The notes: generated from the letters alone by a model not told the origin. A stretch of 64,000 nt of DNA from Chloroflexota bacterium (GCA_947472995.1 CANJBO010000002.1:53283-117282); one strand, 5' to 3'; shown: positions 1 to 10,111, counted from the first letter of the stretch. Made by a program: numbers and translations.

Positions 1-912
1 GAGGTTCAGGATGCCGCGGAAGAAGCGGCCCACCACGACGCGGCGCACGCCGTGCAGGCCGGTCACCTTCGACTGGAACGCGTGCACCATCGCGAACGAG
101 TCCAGCGGGCCGACGACGAGCCGAAGCTCCTCGCGCACCAGCGGGCCGAGCAGCCCGCGCTCCTCGACGGCGACGTCACCGACGAGGACGGCGACGGGCT
201 CGGACTCGGGCTCCGCGAAGGGTTCGAGGGTCAGCGGGGGCGACCACTGCTCACGCGACGGTGCCTCGCGCAGCGCGGAGGCGTGCCCGGCGGCAGACGC
301 TGCCAGCGCCTCGGCGACCTCGACCTCGACGGCGGTCGGCTCGACCACGATCGCGTCGGATGGCGCGTCGATCGGCGCATCGAACGACTCGTCGGGCTCG
401 ACCAGTGCCTCGCGTGAGATCAGGAACGACGGCACGTCGAGGGCGAACTCGGGCGGCGTGCCGTGCGACGCGGAGGTGTCCAGCCGCGCCGCGGGCGTCG
501 CCACGGCCGCGTGCACGTCCTCGTCGCGCGGGAGCCCGCGACCGAAGATGCGGAGACGCGGGCGCTGCACCGGCGCCTGCTCGATCGGCGGCAGCCCCTC
601 CCGCTCGAGGCGGGCGCGCGCGGCGGCGAGGCGAGGCGAGACGGTGACCGTCCGGTGCGCGGTGACCTCGACGAGGTCGCCGGCGGCGCCGTCGCTGTCC
701 ACCCGCACCTCGAAGCCCTCGGTCGTCTCGAACGCGTCGAGGAGCGCCGCGCGGTTCGGCGTGTCGACGCTGAACATCCCGACGACGCCGTCCGAGCGCA
801 GCAGCTCGATCGCGTGCCCGGGCTGCGCCTCGATCGCGGACGCGAACGCCATCAGGTCGACCTGATCGAAGAGTCCCGTCACGGCGAGCGTCAGGCGGGT
901 GGTGCTGGACAC
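1..912 (-). CDS. Hypothetical protein, 3' end truncated by window edge
   Basis: Open minus-strand frame of 304 codons from GTG at 912 to the window edge (SSTTRLTLAVTGLFDQVDLMAFASAIEAQPG...). Not in the ORF track, probably because it has no in-window stop. Confidence 0.7.
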   Translation of the reverse strand, partial: MSSTTRLTLAVTGLFDQVDLMAFASAIEAQPGHAIELLRSDGVVGMFSVDTPNRAALLDAFETTEGFEVRVDSDGAAGDLVEVTAHRTVTVSPRLAAARARLEREGLPPIEQAPVQRPRLRIFGRGLPRDEDVHAAVATPAARLDTSASHGTPPEFALDVPSFLISREALVEPDESFDAPIDAPSDAIVVEPTAVEVEVAEALAASAAGHASALREAPSREQWSPPLTLEPFAEPESEPVAVLVGDVAVEERGLLGPLVREELRLVVGPLDSFAMVHAFQSKVTGLHGVRRVVVGRFFRGILNL

Positions 913-1043
913 GACCGATGGCCCTCCGCTGCACGTGCGACGCGGGATCGAGGCGACGACGCGCACATCCTAATACTCGCCCGGCGCGGCGTCAGCGATC
1001 CGGCGTTAACCGATGCCGGGACGTCGGGCGCCTCGAACGCCGG

Positions 1044-1085
1044 ACACGACGAGGGCGGCCCGGTGGAGCCGCCCTCGTCGTGTGT
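1044..1085 (-). terminator. Stem-loop terminator downstream of the dienelactone hydrolase gene
   Basis: ACACGACGAGGGCGGC-CCGGTGGA-GCCGCCCTCGTCGTGTGT inverted repeat just after the stop at 1098. Confidence 0.7.
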
Positions 1086-1097
1086 GCCTGGTGGGCT

Positions 1098-1856
1098 CTA
1101 GGAGAGCTTGCGGCCGAAGAAGTCCCAGATCTTCTCCCAGCCGTCGACGGCCTGCTCCTGCCGGTAGTTCCCGCGGTCGTAGTAGAAGAAGCCGTGTCCC
1201 GCGCCGTCATAGCGGTGGAACTCGTAGTCCTTGCCCGCGGCCTTCAGCGCGGCCTCGTGGGTGTCCACGTCCGCCGGCGAGGGCCGCGCGTCGTCGTTGC
1301 CGAAGAGGCCCAGCACCGGGACGTTGAGACGGTCGGTGTAGTCGATTGGAGCGACCGGCTGGTTCTCCGTGAGCTGGTCCGCGGCCGCGACGACGCCGCC
1401 GCCCCACTCGTTCACCACCGCGTCCACGCCGGTCGCAAGCGAGGCGACGAGCATCGCGTGGCGGCCGCCGGAGCAGCTGCCGATGACGCCGACCTTGCCG
1501 TTGTGGTTGGACTGCGCGCGCAGGTAGTCGATCGCGCCCTGGCAGTCGCCAACGACCTGCGCGTCCGGCACGCCGCCGGCGGCGCGCACCAGGGCGGCCA
1601 CCTCGGACGGCACGCCGTGGCCGGTGCGCTCGTAGAGGTCGGGGCAGATCGCCATGTAGCCGTGGCGGGCGAACTTCAGCGTCGCCTCGTGGTACCAGTC
1701 ATCCCAGCCGGGCATGTGGTGGATGAGCACGACGCCCGGGAACGGGCCAGCGCCGGCCGGCTTCGCGACGTACGCGGCGATCGAGTCGCCGTTGTTTCCC
1801 TTGATCGTGATGGTCTCGGACGTGAGACCTTCCTTCTGGTCGGTGGTGTAGGCCAT
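1098..1856 (-). CDS. Dienelactone hydrolase family protein
   Basis: 252 aa; VVLIHHMPGWDDW, GVIGSCSGGRHAM nucleophile elbow, GAGHGFFYYDR. Confidence 0.9.
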   Translation of the reverse strand: MAYTTDQKEGLTSETITIKGNNGDSIAAYVAKPAGAGPFPGVVLIHHMPGWDDWYHEATLKFARHGYMAICPDLYERTGHGVPSEVAALVRAAGGVPDAQVVGDCQGAIDYLRAQSNHNGKVGVIGSCSGGRHAMLVASLATGVDAVVNEWGGGVVAAADQLTENQPVAPIDYTDRLNVPVLGLFGNDDARPSPADVDTHEAALKAAGKDYEFHRYDGAGHGFFYYDRGNYRQEQAVDGWEKIWDFFGRKLS

Positions 1857-1938
1857 GCGTCACCCTCTCGCGGAGCTGTTCGGCTGATATGAGCGTGTGC
1901 AGAGTAACCCGTGGGCCGGGCCGTGCAAGGTGCGTCCG

Positions 1939-2484
1939 TTAACCGCCCGCCCGCGGCCGAGCACCCGAGTCGCCGAGGAGCCCCGCGGCCTGCCGGATCG
2001 CCTCCCGCGCCGCCTCGACGCCGGGGCCGGCCGCCTCGAGGTGGCCGAGCGCCGCGGCGAGCAGCCCGCCGAGGTCACCGGCGACGCCCGGGGCCAGCCC
2101 GGAGGAAGCCGCCTCGGCGCGGTCCACGGTCTCGTAGAGGACCGTGAGGTCGGTGCCGTGGATCAGGACACTGCCGCTGTCGCCGATCGGGATCAGCTCC
2201 GTGCGGAGGACGGCGGTGCTGCCGTCCTCGCGCCGGATGCGGCGCACCACGGCGGCGGGGTGCCCCATCTGCGCGCGGCGCATCGCGTCGCCGGGACGCT
2301 CGTCCTCCGCGAGGTGATCGCGGAAGTGCGTGCCCAGCAGGCGCTCCGGGGCGAAGCCGAAGAACAGCGCGACCGCCTCGTTCACCCAGGTGAAGCGCCC
2401 CCGCGCGTCCACGATGCCGATCGGGTCGCTCGATCCGTTGAGGATCGCGAGGAACTCCGGCGAGCTGACGAGGTCCGACGACAT
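1939..2484 (-). CDS. PAS domain-containing protein
   Basis: MSSDLVSSPEFLAILNGSSDPIGIVDARGRFTWVNEAVALFFGFAPERLLG... PAS-like; ATG at 2484; stop TAA. Confidence 0.75.
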   Translation of the reverse strand: MSSDLVSSPEFLAILNGSSDPIGIVDARGRFTWVNEAVALFFGFAPERLLGTHFRDHLAEDERPGDAMRRAQMGHPAAVVRRIRREDGSTAVLRTELIPIGDSGSVLIHGTDLTVLYETVDRAEAASSGLAPGVAGDLGGLLAAALGHLEAAGPGVEAAREAIRQAAGLLGDSGARPRAGG

Positions 2485-2605
2485 GGGATCCTGACTGCCT
2501 GCGAGCACCTCGTGGCACCCGACACGATGGCACGCGCCTGCGCGCGCGGCTCGACCTACTATCGAGACTATCGACGCGACACCGGGTGTGATCGAGGGGG
2601 AGACC

Positions 2606-3562
2606 ATGACGGGGACGATCGGGGCGGCGATCCAGGCGCTGGATGCGGCGGACTTCGTGGCGCAGGTGCGGCAGGCCGAGGATGCCGGCGTCCCGGTCGC
2701 GTGGACGACCATCGGCGGCGCAGGCGGGGCCGACCCGCTGACCGCGTTCGCGGCGGCGCTCACGGCCACCAGCCGCATCCGCGTGGGCACCGCGATCATC
2801 CCGACGTGGCCTCGGCATCCCGTGACGATCGCGCAGCAGGCGGCGGCGCTCGCGCAGCTCGGCCCGGGCCGCGTGCGCCTCGGCGTCGGGCCGTCGCACG
2901 AGCCGACGATGGTGCGCAACTTCGGCGTGCGCTGGGAGGCGCCGCTGACGCAGCTGCGCGAGTACCTGACCGTCATCCGCTCGCTCGCCGACGCCGGTGC
3001 GGTGGACTTCGAGGGCCGTCACGTCACCGCGCGCGCCCAGTGGCGCGAGCCCGTCGCGTTCGAGGTGCTCGCCTCGGCGCTGCGCCCGCGATCGTTCGAG
3101 CTGTGCGGCGAGCTGACCGACGGCGCGATCTCGTGGATGTGCCCGAAGGCGTACCTCGTCGCGGAGGCGCTGCCGGCGATCGAGCGCGGCGCCGAGCGCA
3201 CCGGCCGCGCCGCCCCGCCGCTCATCGCGCACGTGCCGGTCGCGGTCAGCACCGACCGCGAGGCGGTGCGCGCCATCGCGCGGCGCCAGCTGGCGGGCTA
3301 CCAGAGCATCCCGTTCTACCTGGCGATGTTCCGGGAGGCCGGCTTCCCGCAGGCCGGCGAGGGCTACTCCGACGAATTGCTGGACGACCTGGTCGTCTCC
3401 GGCACCGAGGACGAGGTCGTGCGACGGCTCCGCTCGTACGTCGAGGCGGGCTGCGGCGAGGTGCTGGCGCACCCGCTGCTGGACCTCGACGACCGCGCGG
3501 GGAGCATCGACCGGGCGTTCCGCGCAGTGGCGGCGACCCAGCGCAGCCTCGACGAGCGCTAG
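2606..3562 (+). CDS. LLM class flavin-dependent oxidoreductase
   Basis: Bacterial luciferase-like TIM barrel (LGPGRVRLGVGPSHEP); SD-like GAGGGGGA upstream of ATG 2606. Confidence 0.88.
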   Translation: MTGTIGAAIQALDAADFVAQVRQAEDAGVPVAWTTIGGAGGADPLTAFAAALTATSRIRVGTAIIPTWPRHPVTIAQQAAALAQLGPGRVRLGVGPSHEPTMVRNFGVRWEAPLTQLREYLTVIRSLADAGAVDFEGRHVTARAQWREPVAFEVLASALRPRSFELCGELTDGAISWMCPKAYLVAEALPAIERGAERTGRAAPPLIAHVPVAVSTDREAVRAIARRQLAGYQSIPFYLAMFREAGFPQAGEGYSDELLDDLVVSGTEDEVVRRLRSYVEAGCGEVLAHPLLDLDDRAGSIDRAFRAVAATQRSLDER

Positions 3563-4860
3563 CCGACGGACGCGGTCGAGGCGGCCAGCGCCGCTTCGGC
3601 CTCGGCCTCCGCGCGGTGCTGCTCGATCAGCCGGTCGGGCGCGGTCGCGAGCATGACGAGGGGCACGGACACCAGCGCCGCAGCGGCGGCGACGTACCAG
3701 CCGAGCTGGTACGTGCCGGTGACGTCCACGATGCGCCCGACGACCCACGGCCCGATCGAGCCGCCCGTCGTGCCGATGACCGCGCCGAGCCCGTTCAACG
3801 TGCCGAAGTACTTCGTGCCGAAGTAGTCCGCCATCATCGCCGGCCGGATCGGCATCGTGCCCCCAAAGCCCGGCGCGAGCAGCAGCGTCGCGATCACCGC
3901 GTGCTCGAGCGTCCTTGCCTGCGACAGGACGAGGATGCCCGCCGTCACGAGGATCCCGCAGATCGCGAGCAGCGTGGTCTTGCGCACGCGATCGCCGAGC
4001 ATCCCCAACCCGACCCGGCCAAGCAGCGACGCCGTCGTGAGCAGCACGACCGACCACGACGCGTACGCCTTCGACACCCCGAGCTGCTCGAGGAACGGCA
4101 CCTGGTGCACGAGGAACGCGGTCGTCGCGAACGAGAGCGCGATCCCGGCGAGGCAGCTGAAGATGAAGGCGCGGGTGCGCAGGGCGCGCATCACCGGGAT
4201 GCCCCACCGCGTCGAGGCGGCGACCACACGGCCCTCGGCGTCGCGGTGCTCGCGGCCGTCGATCGGCTGCGGGTGGTCCGCGGGGCGGCTGCGCACCTGC
4301 GTCCCGAACGCGACGCCGACCGTCACCATCGCGACCACCATGCAGCGCAGCGCGACGCGCCACCCGAACTCCTCGACGATCTCCGCGATGACCACGACCA
4401 GGAAGCCACCGAGCGCCCCGCCGACGGTCGTCATCGACATCGCGAACGAGCGACGGCGCTCGAACCACGTGGCGACGGCGGCCTGCGCGATCTGCCCGCC
4501 GGCGCCCGAGGCGCCGATCGCGACGACGATCATCGCGGCGTAGAACTGCCAGAGATTCTGGATGAACGACAGGATGAGCACGCCGATGCACGTCATCGTC
4601 ACGCTGAACATCACCATCGAGCGCGCGCCGAAGCGGTCGATGCCGATCCCCACGAGCGGCGCGCCGAGGCCGCCGATCTCTGACCGGAGCGAGAAGGCGA
4701 GCGCCGTGGCGGCGACCGTCCACCCGAACTCGTCCCGGATGTCCGTGAAGAACACGCCGAACCCGTAGAAGAACGAGGCGCTGATCGTGAGGATCACCAC
4801 GCCGCTGGAGCCGACCACCAGCCAGCCCTCGTACACGTTGGGAAAGAGTCGACGGATCAT
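3559..4860 (-). CDS. MFS transporter (OFA/monocarboxylate-like)
   Basis: 433 aa, about 12 TM; YGFGVFFTDIRDEFGWT signature. Confidence 0.9.
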   Translation of the reverse strand: MIRRLFPNVYEGWLVVGSSGVVILTISASFFYGFGVFFTDIRDEFGWTVAATALAFSLRSEIGGLGAPLVGIGIDRFGARSMVMFSVTMTCIGVLILSFIQNLWQFYAAMIVVAIGASGAGGQIAQAAVATWFERRRSFAMSMTTVGGALGGFLVVVIAEIVEEFGWRVALRCMVVAMVTVGVAFGTQVRSRPADHPQPIDGREHRDAEGRVVAASTRWGIPVMRALRTRAFIFSCLAGIALSFATTAFLVHQVPFLEQLGVSKAYASWSVVLLTTASLLGRVGLGMLGDRVRKTTLLAICGILVTAGILVLSQARTLEHAVIATLLLAPGFGGTMPIRPAMMADYFGTKYFGTLNGLGAVIGTTGGSIGPWVVGRIVDVTGTYQLGWYVAAAAALVSVPLVMLATAPDRLIEQHRAEAEAEAALAASTASVG

Positions 4861-4994
4861 GCGGAGATGCTAACCGCATGTGTCTATCCTGCATCTGCCT
4901 TGACGTGGGGATGCCGTCCGATCGGATGATGGGCGGTGCCTCGGACGTCTTGATGGATGGTCGGCACCTGATCGCACTGAAAGCGGGCGACCTC

Positions 4995-5744
4995 ATGGCT
5001 GACACGACTGGCAACTGGGCGGAGATCTCGCAGCGCCTCGCGAGCGCGCTGGGCGTCCAGGTCGCCCCGATCGGCATCTCGTTCGAGTCGTCGGTGCCCT
5101 CGGACGTCGCGCCGTTCGACGACCCGATGCCCGCGCCGCACGAGGTGGACGGGCGCACGGGGCGCGTCGCCGCCGGGTGCGTGTTCTGGATGAAGGCGCC
5201 GGAGCGCACCTTCTCCACCGTCGCGGAGGACCACGCGAACTGCTCCGTCGGCTCGTGGACGCATGGCTTCGAGAGCCTCGAGGAGGCCGCCACGAAGACG
5301 GACGTCGGCGCGCTGATGGAGAGCGGCTGGGTCACGATGGACATGATCCCAATGATCACCACCGTCACGGAGCGCCCGGAGTCCGTGGTGTACGGCCCGC
5401 TCGCGGAGGCCTCGCACCCCGACGTCGCGCTGCTGCGCATCACCGGCCGCCAGCTGATGGTGATGAAGGACGCGTTCCCCGACCTGCCGATCGAGGGCAA
5501 GCCGCAGTGCCACATCGTCGCCATGGCGAAGGAGAAGGGCATGATCGCGGCGAGCACCGGTTGCCAGCTCAGCCGCGTGCGCACCGGCATGGCGAACGGC
5601 GAGATGACCCTCGCCATCCCCGCCTCGCGCATCGCCGAGGTCGTCGAGCGCGTCGAGGCGACGGCCGCGATCGACAACGTCGTCGCCCGCTACGCCGCCG
5701 CGGACGCCTCGCGCTTCGCGAACAACCCGCCCGCGCGGGCGTAG
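4995..5744 (+). CDS. DUF169 domain-containing protein
   Basis: MADTTGNWAEISQRLASALGVQVAPIGISF... GCQLSRVRTGMANGEMTLAIP; start may be 4878. Confidence 0.75.
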   Translation: MADTTGNWAEISQRLASALGVQVAPIGISFESSVPSDVAPFDDPMPAPHEVDGRTGRVAAGCVFWMKAPERTFSTVAEDHANCSVGSWTHGFESLEEAATKTDVGALMESGWVTMDMIPMITTVTERPESVVYGPLAEASHPDVALLRITGRQLMVMKDAFPDLPIEGKPQCHIVAMAKEKGMIAASTGCQLSRVRTGMANGEMTLAIPASRIAEVVERVEATAAIDNVVARYAAADASRFANNPPARA

Positions 5745-5756
5745 CGAGCGGCAGAT

Positions 5757-5882
5757 GGCCCTCACCCTGCCCTCTCCCATAAATGGGAGAGGGTTCTGAG
5801 TTCTGGCGCCCTCTCCCCAAACGGGGAGAGGTTCTGAGTTCTGGCCCCTCTCCCCGTTCGGGGAGAGGGCTGGGGTGAGGGC
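5757..5882. repeat. Intergenic hairpin repeat (three CTCTCCC...GGGAGAG hairpins)
   Basis: CCCTCTCCCataaatGGGAGAGGG, CCTCTCCCCaaaCGGGGAGAGG, CCCTCTCCCCgttCGGGGAGAGGG with TTCTGAGTTCTGG spacers. Confidence 0.85.
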
Positions 5883-5894
5883 TTCCCGCTCCCC

Positions 5895-6437
5895 CTACTC
5901 GAACGGCAGCGGCCCGTCGGGGACCGGCACCTCGAACACGTTCAACGTCATGGCGACGAGGGCGTAGTAGCCAGCGATGCCGATGAGGTCCACGACGCCG
6001 CGCTCCGTCAGCGCCGCCTTCGCGCGCGCGTAGGTCGCGTCCGTGACGCGGTGCGTCGCGAAGTACTCCGTGAGGAACGTGTAGATCGCGCGATGCCGCT
6101 CGTCCTCGAGGGGCGGCGAGGCGCCGAGGCGGACCGCCTCGATGATCGCATCGGAGATGCCGGCGGCCGACCCGGCACGCGAGTGCGCGTAGAACTCGTA
6201 CTGCGACTTCCAGTAGCGCGCGATGACGATGATCGCGAACTCGCTGAGGAACGGCTCCAGGCTGCTGTGGTAGCGGCAGAAGTCGCCGAGGTGCTGCGCG
6301 CGATCGCACAGCTCCGGGCTCGCCATCCACGACAGGAACGGCCCGCCGAGGGCCCCTCGACTCTCGATGATCGCGTCGGCGATGCGCCGCTGGTCGGGCG
6401 TGAACGTGGACGGGTCGGGCGGATCGAGTCGAGGCAC
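5895..6437 (-). CDS. Carboxymuconolactone decarboxylase (AhpD-like) family protein
   Basis: VPRLDPPDPSTFTPDQRRIADAIIESRGALGGPFLSWMASPELCDRAQHLGDFCRYHSSL; GTG start 6437. Confidence 0.75.
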   Translation of the reverse strand: MPRLDPPDPSTFTPDQRRIADAIIESRGALGGPFLSWMASPELCDRAQHLGDFCRYHSSLEPFLSEFAIIVIARYWKSQYEFYAHSRAGSAAGISDAIIEAVRLGASPPLEDERHRAIYTFLTEYFATHRVTDATYARAKAALTERGVVDLIGIAGYYALVAMTLNVFEVPVPDGPLPFE

Positions 6438-6445
6438 GGCAGCTC

Positions 6446-7447
6446 CTAGTTCCCGAACAGGCTCGAGGGATCGACGATCACGTTGCCGCCGTTCGGCAGG
6501 ATCGCCGGCATGTTGCCGCCCCACTTCGCGATCGCCTGCGAGCGGATCAGCTCCGGGGTCAGCGAGGCGGACAGCTGGCGGTTCGCGTCCGCCTGCGCCT
6601 GCGCGCGCAGCAGCGTCGACTGCGCATCGCCGCGCGCGGACTCGATGGCCGCGTCCGCGTCGCCCTTCGCCTTCGCGACGAGCTGCGCGGCGTTGGCCTG
6701 CGAGACGGCGACCTGGTTCTGCGCCGCCTGCGCGTTCTGCGTCGCGATCTGCTTCTGCTCGATGGCGCGCTTGAAGTCCGGGTTGTAGTCGATGTTGTCG
6801 ATCTGGAGGCTGACTACCGTGATGCCGTACGGCGCGAGGTCGGTCGCGAGCGCCTTCGTCACGTCCTCGCGGATCTGCTCGCGCTTCTGCGTGGCCTCGG
6901 TCGCCTCGTACTTCACGGTCTCGGCCTTGAAGTACTGGTTCACGCGGGAGGGCACGAGGCGCGCGAAGAAGTCCGGACCGACGTTGCGGTAGAGGTCCTG
7001 CACCACGCTGGAGGTGACCTGCCAGTTCAGCGTCACGTCGAAGAACACGTCCTGCGTCTCGTGCGAGGCGGCGTCGATGCGGCCGTAGATGTCGTTCTCG
7101 CCGATGTCACCTCGGTCGGAGGGCGCGTGGAAGAGCGCGCGCTGCACCTGGATGTTCACTTCCGACACTTCCTGCCAGGGCGGCAGGAAGTGCGCACCGG
7201 AGTTCACCTGCCCGACGATCTCGCCGAACTGGTAGACGACGCCGACGTTGCCGTTGTCGATCTGGGTGTAGCTGGACAGCAGGAGGGTGACGGCCAGCAG
7301 GAAGCCGAGCACGATCATCGAGCCGGCGCGCATCGCGCGGAGCATGCCGCGGGCGCGTTCGGTCACGGGCTCGCCGATCTGGCGGAAGATGTAGGGCGTC
7401 GCGACCAGCGCGATCACGATCAGCGCGAGGAGCAGCAAGGCGGCCAT
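6446..7447 (-). CDS. SPFH/prohibitin domain membrane protein
   Basis: N-terminal TM, IDNGNVGVVYQFGEIVGQVNSGAHFLPPW, C-terminal coiled coil. Confidence 0.88.
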   Translation of the reverse strand: MAALLLLALIVIALVATPYIFRQIGEPVTERARGMLRAMRAGSMIVLGFLLAVTLLLSSYTQIDNGNVGVVYQFGEIVGQVNSGAHFLPPWQEVSEVNIQVQRALFHAPSDRGDIGENDIYGRIDAASHETQDVFFDVTLNWQVTSSVVQDLYRNVGPDFFARLVPSRVNQYFKAETVKYEATEATQKREQIREDVTKALATDLAPYGITVVSLQIDNIDYNPDFKRAIEQKQIATQNAQAAQNQVAVSQANAAQLVAKAKGDADAAIESARGDAQSTLLRAQAQADANRQLSASLTPELIRSQAIAKWGGNMPAILPNGGNVIVDPSSLFGN

Positions 7448-7568
7448 CAGTCCTCCAGGGATCCGGGGTGAACGGGGAGGCGCGCCCCAAATGTGGACGG
7501 GCACGCGTGACGCTGGCATCATAACGGCGGAACTCGACCCGCCGCTCGGACCGTCCCGGCCGAGACTC

Positions 7569-8015
7569 ATGGGTCGAGACGAGGAGCCCCGCGTGGACCC
7601 ACAGACCGACGATCGCTCCGTGCTGCGCTCCGTCCTGCGCGGGAAAATCCACCGCGCGCTGGTGACCGGCGCAGACCTGGACTACGAAGGCTCGATCACG
7701 CTCGACCCGGAGCTCATGGAGCTGTCCGGCATCGAGGAATGGGAGCAGGTGCACGTCCTGGACGTCACCAACGGCGCTCGCCTGGAGACGTACGCGATCC
7801 GCGGCATCCCCGGATCGGGCGAGGTCTGCATCAACGGCGCCGCCGCGCACCTCGTGCACCCGGGCGACCTGGTGATTATCCTCGCGTTCGAGTGGATCCG
7901 CTCCGAGCATGTCCCGGACCACCACCCGCGCATTGTCCGAGTAACGGCCGAGAATCGGCCGCTCGAGCCAACCGCCACGGAGCAAGCGGGCCACGGCCCG
8001 ATCCGCGGCATCTAG
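7569..8015 (+). CDS. panD: Aspartate 1-decarboxylase
   Basis: SVLRGKIHRALVTGADLDYEGSITLDPELMELSGIEEWEQVHVLDVTNGARLETYAI. Confidence 0.9.
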   Translation: MGRDEEPRVDPQTDDRSVLRSVLRGKIHRALVTGADLDYEGSITLDPELMELSGIEEWEQVHVLDVTNGARLETYAIRGIPGSGEVCINGAAAHLVHPGDLVIILAFEWIRSEHVPDHHPRIVRVTAENRPLEPTATEQAGHGPIRGI

Positions 8016-8038
8016 GCCACGTTCGAAAGGGCTCGCCC

Positions 8039-8644
8039 GTGTCTCTCAGTACCTCCACCGCGGAACGCACGCTCGTCACGATCCCGGGCGGCGACACGCT
8101 GAAGCGCGTGGCGTGGGTCGCGGCCCTCGTCACCGTCGGCGTCGTCATCCTCGCGCTGTCGGCGCAGGTCCGCATCCCGATCCCCGGCTCGCCGGTGCCG
8201 ATCACGGGGCAGACGATGGGCGTGCTGCTGCTCGCCGCGGCGTACGGCTCATGGCTCGGCAGCGGCACCGTCCTCGCGTACCTCGCCGTCGGCGCGGCCG
8301 GGCTGCCGGTATTCGCCGGCTGGAAGTTCGGTGTCGCGACGCTGACCGGGGCGACCGGCGGCTACCTGCTCGGCTTTCTGATCGCCGCGTTCATCGTGGG
8401 CCGTCTTGCCGAGAGCAAGTGGGACCGCTCGCCGTGGCTGACGATCGCCGCGATGGTGATCGCGAACGTCGTGATCTACGCGTGCGGCGTCCTCGTCCTG
8501 GCGCAGGTGCCCGCCATCGGCTGGTCGAAGGTGCTCGCCGCCGGCGTCACCCCGTTCCTGATCGGCGACGCGATCAAGATCGCGCTGGCCGCCGGCATCC
8601 TGCCGGGTGCGTGGTACCTCAAGGAGCGCAGCCGCCCGCGCTGA
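8039..8644 (+). CDS. bioY: Biotin transporter BioY (ECF S component)
   Basis: SAQVRIPIPGSPVPITGQTMGVLLLAAAYGSWLGSGTVLAYLAVGAAGLPVFAG; GTG start. Confidence 0.92.
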   Translation: MSLSTSTAERTLVTIPGGDTLKRVAWVAALVTVGVVILALSAQVRIPIPGSPVPITGQTMGVLLLAAAYGSWLGSGTVLAYLAVGAAGLPVFAGWKFGVATLTGATGGYLLGFLIAAFIVGRLAESKWDRSPWLTIAAMVIANVVIYACGVLVLAQVPAIGWSKVLAAGVTPFLIGDAIKIALAAGILPGAWYLKERSRPR

Positions 8645-8670
8645 TCGAGGCCTCTCGCAGCACATGACGT

Positions 8671-8697
8671 CCGAGGGCCGCGTGAGCGGCCCTCGGT
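8671..8697. terminator. Bidirectional terminator between bioY and HDOD gene
   Basis: CCGAGGGCCGCgtgaGCGGCCCTCGG between convergent genes. Confidence 0.75.
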
Positions 8698-8723
8698 TCG
8701 TGCTGGGACCGCCTGTCGAGGCG

Positions 8724-9614
8724 CTAGCCGGCCTGCGTCCAGAGCGCGGTGCCCTGCGTGCCGTTGCGCGCGGTGACACAGGCGGACTGGTACCACGCGA
8801 CCTTCTCGCGCACCTTCCGTACCGCCTCCGGGGCCATCTCGACCTCCGGCGCCTCGGTCGCGAGGTGCACGCCGAGGCCGTCGTCGTAGCCGAGCTGCGC
8901 GACGACGCTCCGCGCGAGGGCCAGCGCCTCCTCGAGGTCGTTGGTCGCGGGCTCGTGGTGGCGCCCCACGACCTCGGCGATCTGGTGGGGGACGCCCCAC
9001 ATGCGGAGCAGCCGCCCGCCCGCCTTTGCGTGGTCCTCGCCGAAGAGCGCGGTCTCGGCGCCGAGCACCATCGGCGCGGTGCGCGCCTTCTGCGACAGCG
9101 TCTCGTACACGCCGGGGATCGAGGCGCCCAGCACCAGCCGGCCGACGTCGTGGAGCAGGCCGGCCGAGAAGGCGACGGGGCGCAGCCGGGGCGTGGTGAC
9201 GTTCGACTCGGTGATCACGGCCACGGCGAAGGAGTGCGCCCAGAAGGCCTCCTCGTCCACGCCGCAGTCGCTCAGGTTCTGGAACGCCTCGCTCACTACC
9301 GCGCCCGCGAGCACCTGCTTCGACGCCTGCAGGCCGATGCGGACGAGCGCGTCGCGGGGCTCCTCGATGCGGCGGCGGGAGGCGGAGGCGGCGGAGTTGG
9401 CGGCGCGCAGCAGGACGAGGCTGAGGCCGGGGTCGGCGCGGATCAGCCCGGCGAGGTCCTCCATGCGGACGTCCTCGTCCTGGATCATGGAGAGGGCGCC
9501 GGCGCGGGCGGCGGGCAGCATGGGGCCGGTCGGGATCGCGGCCCGCTTCACGTGGACGGACGGCTCGCCTTCGGGCACACGCGCTCCTTCGGCTGACGCA
9601 CCTTGCTCGATCAT
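8724..9614 (-). CDS. HDOD domain-containing protein
   Basis: FSAGLLHDVGRLVLGASIPGVYETL... RHHEPATND. Confidence 0.85.
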   Translation of the reverse strand: MIEQGASAEGARVPEGEPSVHVKRAAIPTGPMLPAARAGALSMIQDEDVRMEDLAGLIRADPGLSLVLLRAANSAASASRRRIEEPRDALVRIGLQASKQVLAGAVVSEAFQNLSDCGVDEEAFWAHSFAVAVITESNVTTPRLRPVAFSAGLLHDVGRLVLGASIPGVYETLSQKARTAPMVLGAETALFGEDHAKAGGRLLRMWGVPHQIAEVVGRHHEPATNDLEEALALARSVVAQLGYDDGLGVHLATEAPEVEMAPEAVRKVREKVAWYQSACVTARNGTQGTALWTQAG

Positions 9615-9685
9615 CGGCAGGACGCGCGCGATCTTGACGGTCGGCGCGGCTCGCGCGACGGTACCGCCGCACGAGGAGGCGAGAG

Positions 9686-10111
9686 ATGCATTTCGAGGAG
9701 CACATCGACATCGAGGCGCCACCGGGGCGCGTCTGGGCCGTGATCACGGACATCGCGCGGTGGCCGGAGTGGACGCCGACCGTGGACACGCTCCAGGTCC
9801 TCGACCCCGCCCCGTTCCGCCTCGGCCAGCGCGCCCGGCTGAAGCAGCCCGGCTACCCGGCGGCCGTCTGGACGGTGCGCAGCATCGAGGAGGGCCGAGC
9901 GTTCATGTGGGACTCCGGCAGCCTCGGCATGCTGACGGCGGCGAACCACGTGATCGAGGCGACCCCGACCGGCTCGCACGTCGTGCTGTCGATCGACGTG
10001 GGCGGGCCGACGGCGTGGCTGCTCGGCTGGATCGCCGCGCGCGCCACGCGCCAGTTCGTGCCGCAGGAGACCGTCGCACTCAAGCGCGAGTGCGAGCGAG
10101 CTGCTTCCTAG
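9686..10111 (+). CDS. SRPBCC (polyketide cyclase-like) family protein
   Basis: MHFEEHIDIEAPPGRVWAVITDIARWPEWTPTV. Confidence 0.88.
   Translation: MHFEEHIDIEAPPGRVWAVITDIARWPEWTPTVDTLQVLDPAPFRLGQRARLKQPGYPAAVWTVRSIEEGRAFMWDSGSLGMLTAANHVIEATPTGSHVVLSIDVGGPTAWLLGWIAARATRQFVPQETVALKRECERAAS

Noticed and set aside
1897-4683. 928-aa plus-strand ORF
   Set aside because: Shadow ORF overlapping three recognised genes; low-complexity R/D/A composition.
2075-5677. 1200-aa minus-strand ORF across PAS, LLM and MFS genes
   Set aside because: Arg/Ala/Gly-rich shadow frame of a high-GC region; true genes with recognised families occupy it.
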